Assembly (NCBI GenBank): GCA_037783545.1
Contig: JBBELK010000093.1
Location: forward strand, 1 to 64,000
Source: Henricia sp. BOLD:AAB3569
Taxonomy: Eukaryota > Echinodermata > Asteroidea > Spinulosida > Echinasteridae
Direction of reading: 5' to 3'
DNA length: 64,000 nucleotides
Position numbers and translations under genes: made by a program. The stretch's first letter is position 1; every line of letters begins with the position of its first letter. The notes beneath the pieces are model-generated. The model ran no database searches and was not told the DNA's origin. It worked only from the letters and a program-made list of their open reading frames with translations. Positions 23,851-35,800 of the stretch are shown in pieces.

Positions 23851-26800
23851 CTCAAAACCCATCCCTGCTCTATCTGACACCAACAAATCAATGTAATGCA
23901 TTTTCTGTGTATCCCCCTATCCGCAACGAGCTGACATACGAAATCTGACTGGAAAAACCCCTCCCATGGTGGCAAAACCTCTCCCTAAATTAATGGATCC
24001 GCCCTAGACTAAACATTTTATACACTGCAATACAGTCAATATTTTCGCTATTCCACTGCATGACGTCTTTGAATTACATTATCTCCTGTGACGATGTAGC
24101 TATCTCCCTGAATGCACTCTTCACTCATGTGGGTGCACATGTTGTCGTACACACACCAATCACAATCCCAGTTGCTTGTAACACACGGTGTACACCTACG
24201 ATAAAGGTAATAGAAATGATTACAGCTCCATATCACGAATCTCTTAAGGAACTGTTCCATATTTTCCACACTGACACTGCTTATAATATGGCCAAAACTA
24301 AAACACACAGTACATTTAAATATCTCAACATTTCATGTTTGCGAATGAGATAATGAAAAGAATGGTGCGTCTTTATTTAAATCATGACAGTTTATTTGAA
24401 TCATCAAAGCTTGTTTATGGAGAGTTGAACCTTTTTGAGCACTAAACACAACACGGCCCAATTAAAAGTCCAAACATGATGTACCAATAATTTATCTTAG
24501 GAAATTGTCCCATTGTTGCAAACACACCTATTGGTCGAAAACAACGTGCGCAGTTCACAAGTGCGCGCAGTCGTACATGTGTGCGAAGTATCCCTCGGAT
24601 TTTTTGTGAAAAAACGTGACAATCAGAATTCTGTGTCTACATCTTAAAGATATGTTTAATTTAAAGACTTACGAGGAGTGTCTGGAACAGTCATAGAAGT
24701 TGAAAATTACAGATACAAAGTTGATGTCAGTCTCGGACGAAAACACACTCAACCGCATCCCAACGTGGTCTTCTGCAAAACAGATACAAAAACGGCAAGT
24801 TGTAAAATGGCAAAGAGTATATTTAATTTCACCCTTGAGTTCAGCGGAAGAAATTGATAAAAAGAAAACTGTGATGCCTTTCTAACAACATATAATCACA
24901 TCATGCACATCATAACGAATGAAAAAAATAGTAAAGGTAAATTACCCATTGATAGTATTGATGGTCTATCCCCCGTATCTGGAGTCCTACACTGTATAGT
25001 GTTGCTGTTGGTTGTTCCTGCAGACCGTGGTAGGTCATCGAATTGACAGATGTAGGATTCTCCGTCCTTAAGGTTCGGAAGCTGGTCTACTGTCAGTGTG
25101 ATCTGTTGGTAAATGATTGAAAATCGATCACTGTACTCAAAGTGTCTTTATACACACAGGCAATCGTTTCTATCCTTTCCACCAACATGGGTAAAGCGGT
25201 ACTATAGGTCATCGGAAATTAGAAGAGTCCGTATTTTATATTATGGTGCCGATGGAATATTTAGATACGAAAACAAAATTTATTCTGATAGAAATAAAAT
25301 TACGTTAAAATTGGTAAAAGTGACAGTAGTACGTGTATAAAATATGATATTCAAACATTGCTTGTGTATGTAATAGGAAGGTCACAATAATCTGCCCTTT
25401 TCTGATGTTATTTTTTATGAAAACTGGCAGACTATACGGTGTAGTTTTTTTTATTGACGCGTCATCAAGTCAAGACGATGTACGCTACCATTTGGGATGG
25501 ATCTGTTATTGCCAAGTTCTTGGGGTCTGTCTGATTGATGTCCACGCATTGTGCAACATCGTATGGTAACCAGCGACTGGATACAGAAGCCAACGGACAC
25601 TCACTGTGTCTGGTACACCTGTATGGCAAAAAGCAACGAATCGGTATAGAGTTAACTTATGTAGCCTATAATAGGTTCATAGATTTTTTTTTTTTTTATA
25701 GACACAACATTTGGTTCGGTGGGATTGGAGTTTAAACGCAATTTTGTATGTTTGGTGCGAAATCCGTCGCCTCCAAGATAATCAGGTTGGATCGCTATGA
25801 ACTGCCCGCCCCTTTCCCATTATACATCATTTAACGGGAATGCACATGAAAACATACACGTACACACGTTCTGTGACCTGTCAAGACGAAATGAGCGTAA
25901 AGTCGCACTCCGCTGTTTCCTATATAACGACGGGTTAAAAGTCAAAATTTTAGAAGGTCGATTTCAGGGTTTTCTAATGTTTAGAAATCAAATTTTATTT
26001 GATTCAAATTTTAGCGTCATTCAACAATTAAAAACATCATTTTCAGACCAATTTTGACGATAGCTTTCTTCGTAACCCGTAGAAAATTTTGTTTTAAGAT
26101 TTGTTTGAAGACTACCACTTCTCCAAGCGTGTTGTGTTAAGGGGATAGTTTTACCTTATGTGTTATATACCATTGCAAAGTTCTTTTTTATGCTGAATTT
26201 AAAAATACCAACATCCAATTTTTCAAAATTCCGACTTTACGCTCATTTCGTCGTGACATGCCACATATTATTGCCGTGATGTTGTATAGGCCCACGTGCA
26301 GCATGTTGTCTTAATACCTCTTTTGTAGTGTGCACCATCCGCAGTACGGGTCGCCATCTTGTCCTCCAGCTTCACCAATACAAGAGTTGCAGCTTTTGTA
26401 CTGGTTACAGTTCTCTACCCTCAATCTTAAAAACTACCAACAAAATGACATTTAACCATGCAACACGGAGAGAAGAATTGGGTCCATAGGGATAACACGA
26501 TGGAGTATACCAACTGTGCCTTATAGCTCAGCTGGTAGAGGATCTACCTATTGAGCCAGAGGTCTCGGGTTCGAATCCTGATAAGGCCCTTACGTTTCAT
26601 TTAAATGATGATCAGGCACCATATCAGATGTTGTGTTCAATATTTGTTCCTAACAGAATAGCTATTTTTCAGTGCAATGTATTTTTAAGTTAACAAACGT
26701 TAGGCTGATATAATTTGCACATCAAAATTACAATTGGACACACTGTATACGACATTTCCGTTTTCAAAGATTGTAGAACGCTTAATGTGTGTCACAAAAA

Positions 26801-29800
26801 GTGGAAAGTTTCAGTACGTCTGGTGGGTATAAAACTGTTACAGTACTCATTGTTTTTATTCCAAGTGCTTTGGTCACAATTTTTGAATGCAAACACTCGC
26901 CGTTCTCAAACGTGCAGAATATTTGCAACACAGTACATGCTTGAAGACGACCGATGCAAGCCACTTAACGATTAAACCTATATACTTAACACAGACCTAT
27001 TTTGTGTGCATTTATGTTGTAAATTAAATGACACTACATGTATTTTCAAAAAGTAAAAGCTTGTACCAATTGGAATAGTTCGTACCTCACACAAATAAAT
27101 GCCAACAACACACGAAGTCTATCAGTTATCACGAGCGAAAAAAAATATTACTGAATTATATTTTTAGATGAAAATGTATAGATGACAAGCCTAAGTTACA
27201 GGATCTGAAGGACATCCAGAAAAGAAAGGTAAAGAGGAAGAAACTAAAAGGGACTTTTTTCCTTTCAAAAGACCTGTCACCCTAATTGATACAAATTTGA
27301 TTCAGGAAAACAAACACCAGAACTCAAATCGGAAAAAAATGTGAACTGGATGGAAAGCCTTTCACTTGTGAAGTTGGTTTTTTCTAAACAATGACAATTT
27401 GTATACACTTCTCAATCAGCTTCTTATCACCATTGTGTGTCACAAATAGGGCTGTACCCGGTACGACATGTCAATTATCTTACTCAAGTTATCGACCGTT
27501 GTACAATTGTTTTTGAAAGACCATTCAGGCTCAGAACTTTGTCACTGTAGCAGTGTATATCCGCTACTTGAGACTGTCGCTTGAGAATTGTGATCGATTT
27601 CCCGTAACTGGCATGTCAAGATACAGAAGCATTACGACATATATAACTTTTCTATTTTTTCATTGAATAGAAAGATTTAGCTGTTTAATTCTCTAAATAA
27701 AAATTGTGCTTGTTGCACGATAGTGACCACAGAAATTGAAAGAAGCACATTCTCGAAAATACATCATTGAGCTTTGTGCGTTAGCATTTCCTCTCTTGTT
27801 GTAGGCATATTGCCACTAGTGTTTGTTCATTAGGGAAGACAAGTGCATACGAACATTTGGCCAAAGTGTGTGCTTTTGAACCATGTGTTCAAAAGCAAAT
27901 TTTGAATCCAATGTTGTTTTTTTGTTTTTTTTACATCAATGTTTTTAGTTTAGAGGCTCGTGTAAATTATTTCTCGATGCTTGTTGGGTTTATAGATCCT
28001 TCGTGCACTGTGCAGAGGAAACGAAGCATTCTTCAGTTGTAAAAGATGGCTCCTTCTGTCAGGCCGCTGGTCAGGCACAAATGTGTCAAGAAAAGACTAA
28101 AGAAGTTTAAACGTCATCAGTCGGACCGTTACTACCGAGTCAAGGAGAACTGGAGAAGACCCAAGGGTATTGATAACAGAGTTCGACGTCGTTTCAAAGG
28201 CCAGATGAGGATGCCTAATATCGGTTATGGAAGCAACAAGAAAACCAAGCACATCTTGCCTAACGGCTTCCGCAAGTTCCTCGTTCATAATGTCAAGGAA
28301 CTGGAAATCCTAATGATGACCAACCGACGTTATGCTGCAGAGATTGCCCACGGAGTCTCGTCCAGAAAACGCAAGATCATTGTTGAGCGCGCTCAGCAAC
28401 TGGCTGTTAAAGTGACCAATGGACACGCTCGTCTTCGCAGCGAGGAAAATGAGTAGACCGGTGTCTTGGATTGGAATAAAACCACTTGAGATATGTTCTG
28501 TGACGTACACTTTATAATAGAGCCCTTGCATCAGCAGCCATGTGACTATATATTCACAAAATGCTTACTCAAGCATTATGCATGGCGACAATGCGACTGC
28601 CCCGTCATGACCGCCAGTGCAAAAGGTCTATTGATGTTAAGGGTGTTCTGAATAGACTTGCTTCTCACGAATTACGACATCCCGATTTATTTATCACGTT
28701 CAAATGACGTCACTTCCTGCAAATCACTACGTGCATCAGAATTTTGAGCGTATTTTTTTGTGAAGCACATTGGCTGTGCCGTATTTCAAACAAATTACTT
28801 GATAGCGTCTAATACGCAGTAGCATTTTTTACTAATTTATAGTAATAGGCTGGATCCGAATTAGTGGCTTTGGCTGTGGCTATGGCTGTTGTTATGCTGT
28901 TGCTACGGGCGGACAATGGAAATCCTTAGAAACAGCATAGCAACAGCCGCAGCCACAGCCAAAGCCACTAATTCGGATCCATGCCTTACTATAGTATGAT
29001 TATGAGATTTTGTGCGTGTCTCCCCAAATTTGTTGTAATCATATCATAAGCGCCATGAGCATCTTTTATGATGGATACCGGCGCATTATAAATTTTCATT
29101 ATTATTATTATTATTATTATAGTGCATCGAAATATTGCTTTGCACACCGTGTGTAAGCGATTGGAAAAGGAAACTATGTAAGGCGAAATTTACTCTTAAA
29201 CTCTTCGGACAACAGATATATGAAGGAAATTACCTGTTGTTCTGTGAGTATGTTTATATACTGCATCTGTTTGTTGAGGCTGATATCCGTTAGTACTGGG
29301 CTGGCTCTAGCTACATGTAGCTGAACAGTCTCGTAATGTCTGGCAGGTGCACCATCCTCAATGTGAACCTGAGTTTAATGCAATAGACACAATTATTCTG
29401 GTCATGCTTAAAAATACCTCATGCAGGAATAAATATAAAAGGCACATTGGGAATGGGTATTTTTTTGGTTCAGATTGAACACTGATTTTGGTAAATTGAT
29501 ATATTGGAATCGATAGCTTATTCAATTCTAAGATATACTCGGAAATGTTGCATAAGTTCTTAAATAAATATATAATAAAATTACTGCATAAATTAGTAAT
29601 GCACAAAATTAAGGCGCGAGCGGTCCGTGCGTAAGCGAAAAGGCAGAGGACATGTACATGTGTGAATGGTTATCTTGTGCACTGAAATTGTTTAAAGAGA
29701 AAATGTGATTTTTCTACAGAAAGCAACATTAACGACAAAAGTGGAAAGTATATCTTAGAATTAAATAAGCTATACATGTGAGTCATTCCATAAATACGGG

Positions 29801-32800
29801 ATCCAGTGTCCCCCTTACGTCACGACACTTCCGGAGTTGATTTTTATACATAACCTCAGCATATGAACAATATATGGCCTCGTAAATAGAACAACACCTT
29901 TGCCTGTTAATATTACCTAAAACATGACGAGAATGATTCAATAAACTGGTGCGATCTTCTATAAATGCAAGTGTGACATTTTGAAATTTATATTGAAGAA
30001 TTATTGAAATTTCGCTCATAATATATTTGAATTTATAAGGTACTGGTTCTACAGGTGGGGAAAACCAGAAGCTCCATTTTCCAGAAAGAACCTGGTCAAA
30101 AAGACTTTAAATGCAAGCGTAAGAATTTAAAAATGCCTTGGTGTCTCCACTTACGTCGGTAAACAACTTTCTTAAATATTTTCAAAACATGACCAAGACA
30201 TGTCTAAATGTTTGGAAAATGTTTCAAATATCATACACTATTCAGAAATTGCACGGATATTTCTTCAAAATATTTTGGTAACTTGAAATGGCCATTTTTA
30301 CAAATGCATCAAAATGTCACACTTTGGCCCCCGTATTATTTATGGAATGACCCGTGTATAAATTTACCAAAATCCGTGTTCAATCTGAACGAGAAACAAA
30401 AAAATACCTGAGAAGGTTACGTGTTAATCGGTTACAAATGGAAATGTTCAATATAAATCTCACCTTCAGCAATGCACCCTGTGATGTGCCAATGAAAGCG
30501 ACTGTGTGGTTCATCTCAATGCTGGTCACTATTGATGACATGCGAGTTCCTTCCAGCTGAAGCAATGGCATTGCTGGAACTACATCAGAGTCACTGCCTC
30601 TGGCATACTGGTATTCACCCTCCGTGTCGCACAGCCATGCTCTGTAATCTACACCTGCAGGGAGCTGCAAAAAGGAATCGATTGGATCCTTAAGTTCAGC
30701 ACTTACATGTACACATAAAAAAACTTTCATGCTTGTACAGCAATTCTAATACCCGAGAGACAGTGTCCCTGTTACATCCGAGATGTTTTTACCCTATTTT
30801 TGGATTTATGAATTTCATGAGTCAATACTATTTAGAAATATCAGTACATGTAGTTTAATGAAATAAAAAAATTCCATTATTTACAACAAAATTTAAGAGT
30901 AACAGTCAAACTAAATGGAATTATAAGTAATTTATGTACACATGTAGGTGTGATTTCAGTGGTTTTCAACCAATATTCTTGAACCACATAATTCATTTTA
31001 TATGCTTCTAAATTCAAATTACAATGATTGTGTAGGTCGTGTGTTAATGGCAAATTCAACAGATGATTACTTTTATGGTCGGGCTGATGAAATTAGGTAC
31101 TACATATTGGCAGTTACTTCGCAACCATCAATTTTATCAAATTCCATCAAGACTGAAAACCCAAACATTATCCCCAGGACTGGAAACGCAACCGTTTGAT
31201 GCAACATAATAGATGACTTGCTGACCACTTACAAAATGTACAATGTATGTAGGCATATTGGCCATATTATAAAAATGAAGAAATTTCACATTTTGTTTCT
31301 CAACTTTTTGGAATGACCTTGTGAGTGAGAACTTTGTTATCAATGTATCCTTACAGAAATCTTCCAAGCTTGCTGCAAGCGTGTCTGCAAGCTTGCGGCA
31401 AGCTTGTGGGCGCCTCCATCTTGACAATGTATTTTGGCAAACAATCCATCCACATAAAGTCATTGAGCAAACGTTAGTGCCAACGTTAACATCCCGTTCG
31501 CGTATTTGGAACGCAGCCCAGATGACAAAAATCTACACATTCGGTATATAAAACAAATATTGACTGCTGTTTATTCGGGTCATGGTTAAGATTATAGGCC
31601 CTCGATCGGTGATCTCGAAGCCATGACTATGCCCCTCGGCTTCCGCCTCGGGGCATACATGTACATGTAGTCATGGCTTCGAGATCACCTTGGGCCTATA
31701 ATCTTAACCATGCCCCTCATTGCAGTCAATATTTGTATAATATTGAATGCTTTTTTTTCTGGGTCTTGGTTAAGATTACAATATGCTACGTACAGGCCTT
31801 CAGTGATGTCAAAGCCATGACCATGCCCCTCGGCTTCCGCCTTGGGGCCTATAATCTGGCTGATGGGTTGTTTGATTATTTTTGCATGTTTCTACTCTCT
31901 GACATGTCTGATATATTAATGATCAATCCCTCGTTTCCTTTTAAAAGAAGTGAAAATTGAGACTCATTTTTAACCCACAAATTTGCTCTTCGCTGGAAAA
32001 TATCAAAATTCTGCCGCTGCGGGCAGCAAACAGACTTGGCCAATATCGTGATGTCATTTTACGGACTCCATTCCATCCTGGAAAAACAAAGTTCTGGCTT
32101 GCAATAATTCAACAGTCTGATGCCGCACACATGTTAAAAGGAACATGTGTTTAGTGTTATTCCCCTTGCTACATTTATAAAAACGGGCTACAATACATGT
32201 ATGTGCATGCATTGAGCTTCCCGCTTGAACAGCATAAATATATTTTACTCACCGTTTCCGTCAAAAAAGTTGGCTTTTGTAATGGAATTTCAAAATTGCA
32301 CTATTTTAATGCCCCTAAACCTAAAAATTACTTTGGACAACAGAATTGGCCAAAAAACAGTGAAAGAAAGAAGAAACGACGACCTCGTCTGGCCTACCGT
32401 ACCATGCAGTCAGTGTTCTGTTGCCAACTCTTGATCAATTCTTCCTCGGTTATTGAATGTAACTACATGTACACATGTACATCACTGTCTTCATGTAATG
32501 AATGTGGTGAAAACAAATACAAAATTGCTATCCTTATAATAAAAAAAACCCCACTACAACACTTGAGTCACTGCACAATGCGGCGCCAGCAAGAAACAGC
32601 CAAAATTCTGATGATTTTCTTAAGGCCGATTAATTCCTTGTTTATCATTACTCAAAGTCATATTTTTTGGCCGGGATCCGGAGGGCCTTTGATATTTGAT
32701 ATTTCAAGTTAGTATTACATGTAGATAGTCATGAATCGATAGTCAATGCATGCGGCATACTCCATGTGGGTATTATTATTATTACTTTCTGGTATTCATA

Positions 32801-35800
32801 CCAAGGATTCCTCAATAGTGCTCATTGCACTGTCACTCGCAAGCGTGAGGAAACCCATGAAGAATTAGAATTAGAAATGGCCAGAGACACCGGGGATGAT
32901 CCCCCTTGCTCTTCACGAAAGAATGCTCTGGGATCTTTATAGTGCGTTTCCATTACCTAACACACTGGACCAACGGCTTTACGTCCCTTCTGAAGGATGG
33001 AGCAAGTGTGTTTGAGTGCCTTGCCCAAGGGCACAGGTACCATAGCCGTGGGGAGGTTCGAACCTGCAACCCCAAGTCTTCACCTATGATTGCGAGTCAA
33101 TGACCTAAACCGCTCGACCACGGTACCCCATGGGTTAAACCTGGAGGTGGTTGGAGTTATACCCGGAGGTACATGTGTACATGTACGTGTACGCGCAATT
33201 GGTGCAAATCAAAGTCCAGATTTGTCAAAGTATGGCATAAGTAGCTAGGGGTTCTACTCTATGTGCCTCAACTGCATGAAATCAGAACACACAGGTCTCC
33301 ATCCACCTCCGGGTTTTAATACAAAATTCCCCATTCGTCGAGTGCGCGAACTGTTTCACAGAGGTAAACAAATATACCATATCGCCAATCGTGTTTCACC
33401 AACAGAGGGCGCCCTTCTGCAAAGCACTATGGGATTTTTCAGTGGTCAAACTATCAATGGTTTGATCCATGGAGCTATATTTAGAAAACTAGAGTGCGCA
33501 GTCGCTATACTGTGCGCGCTACGCGGGCGTGCCGCCCTGGGACCGCGTCCGCCATTTTGTTAGTGGACAAAATGATTGATAAATACCCGGATGTATCCAC
33601 TGCAGTCAACGGCGCGGCAGCTATAAATAGGCTTTTGAATGATTTATTGGCTGTTTAACACCAGTCATGAGTGACATTTTCCTATTGTACTTAGGCAGGT
33701 ATGAATACCGTACACCTCTGCCACTAATTGTGACATAATAATGTAACAGAAAGTGCGAATTTGGTTAGAAACGTGATTTTGGAATGAAAAAATTTCCAGT
33801 TTTTCTCTTGGAAAACGGGTTATGCCATGCTCCATGTACTTAATGCATGGACCCAACTGGCGGTTTCAGGCAGTCGGTTTCAGTTCACCGGGAAATCCTG
33901 CACCTGTTTCATACTGGCGCACCACAGTCGCGCCGAACTAAATTATCCCAGAAATTTGAATTAAGTTCGACGTATGAAACAATTTGGAGCGACTTGGTTC
34001 GCCAGAAGTCGAAAGATCGACTGTTCCAGTCGGTCAGAACGACTGAACAGCAACTTGGTTTCAGACGTCGATCTTTAGTGCATGTGCGCATGGCTCGCAT
34101 TAAGACGGCTGTCTGAAACAAAATTTTAATCGGAACGACTCTGGTGCGCCTGTATGAAACGGCTGTTACTTTCCCCCAAGTCAGTGGCTGAGGTAATAAT
34201 ATACCCTAATTAAGTTGCTCTATCTACACACGCAAAGAGCAGTGGGGGACGGAGCAGGAAAGAATTAAGAAGTTGATGGTGGCTTCAGACCTTGTGTGCA
34301 AAATGCATGAGGCAGGCTGAACAAAAATCCAAAGTGTTTCCTCACAAAATATTAAACTTTGCCACTCCAAATTTAGAGTTTTTCCATCAAATCTGCACAT
34401 TCCAATGCTAGATAAGTCATTAAAAAAAATCTGATCAAATTCCCAAATCTTATACAGTACCCGGGCGACGATTTTGGATGTTGTTTGGCCCATGGAGGAA
34501 GAAAACATGTTTGGCCTAACTAAAGTTTCAATCTTTTAAAGTAAAATATAAACAGGGGACAATGTTTCGACAGTCAGGATGATTGTAGTTAGCAACCACA
34601 TCTTTCTGCACCCCTATCACTGAAAGCATTAATCTTAAAATAAAATTTAAGCTGAAAATACGCACGTCGTCAATACATTAGCACGTACTTTTTGCCCACT
34701 AACAAAATGGCGTCCACGCACCCTTGAGGGCACGGGGTCAAGTACTCACTCTAGTTCCTATATATAGCTCTATGGTTTGATCCCTAATAAATCCCATAGT
34801 GCTTTGCAGAATTAGGGCGCCCTCTGTTGGTGAAACACGATTGGCGATATGGTCTATTCGCTTGACACAGGGGTTTACCAAGCAGACGCTTGAGGCTACA
34901 TATAGGATTGGGCTTCGATTTCTGCGCTCGTATGGTCATCACCGCCACGCGGTGACTGAACATTTTCCAGCTGAGTTTAGCATAAACACTGTATTTCGTA
35001 AACACCCCCACACTGCGACAGCTGAATGTGAACAGCATGTGAACAGCGTGCGACTGGCCGTACATGTATGTGTCAGCCGGCTATGGTTGAGGGCAAGACT
35101 GGAGAATTAGAAGGACACAAGACCATTGTTGTGGCGCGGAGACATCCACAAGGTTGAAAAGGGCTGGGAATTTTTTACAAAATTGAAAATATCAAATATA
35201 AAAAAAAAATCAGGGCGGTAGGGAAAATCCGGTTGGGTGGTGATGATAAACAAGGAATTAATTGTAATCGGCCTATGGCAAACCTTTTAGATTTCAAAGT
35301 GCCCATTTTTCACATTGTTTGCTTGGCATATTAAATGGATGTAAATTATGTATTTAATGGTTTTAAATGTTTTTGTTTTTAGGGGAGGGGGAATTCTGTC
35401 TCCATCGTATTTCGTTAACATGCTGTGTCAATGAATACATGTATGTACAAGTTTAGATGCATGTAAAAACAACTTACAATATCACTGCATTTGCTGCCTT
35501 GCAGATAAGGTACTTGATAATCAGATCCCTCCTGAATGCAGTTACTCACAGCCGTCTCAACTGCATTCACAATGTCAGTCATACTGAATGCACACAGAGC
35601 TGAGCTATCGCCAGGTGCATTGGTGGAGCCAACGTTCTTGGCAAAGACTGCAAACAGCATCGAAGCTCCTGTATCAATTCCTAGTGATTCTGCTAAGGCT
35701 GGTCCCGCTGTTCCAAAGTAAGCAGCTTGAGCTAGGTTGTACAGGTTGAGTCCGTTACCACACTGCAGGGTGATCTCTGTGTAGGAATCTAAATCAGCAC

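Larger units (their letters stand above)
14069..35477 (-). other. Introns of the receptor gene
   Basis: Twenty-six GT-AG introns. The largest are intron 1 (about 4.8 kb), intron 3 (about 2.8 kb, holding RPL32, a tRNA-like element and a fold-back), intron 25 (about 1.2 kb, holding a SINE) and intron 2 (about 1.1 kb, one fold-back element). Several plexin-like exons at 20-25 kb are separated by only 200-900 bp of AT-rich DNA without further coding signal. Confidence 0.8.

Noticed and set aside
23430-23975. 181-residue minus-strand ORF
   Set aside because: Only its end corresponds to receptor exon 9; the rest is intron and G/C tract.
31137-31463. 108-residue minus-strand ORF in receptor intron 1
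   Set aside because: Checked as a candidate Sema exon; no Sema motif, and exons 1 and 2 already join in phase with correct domain continuity.
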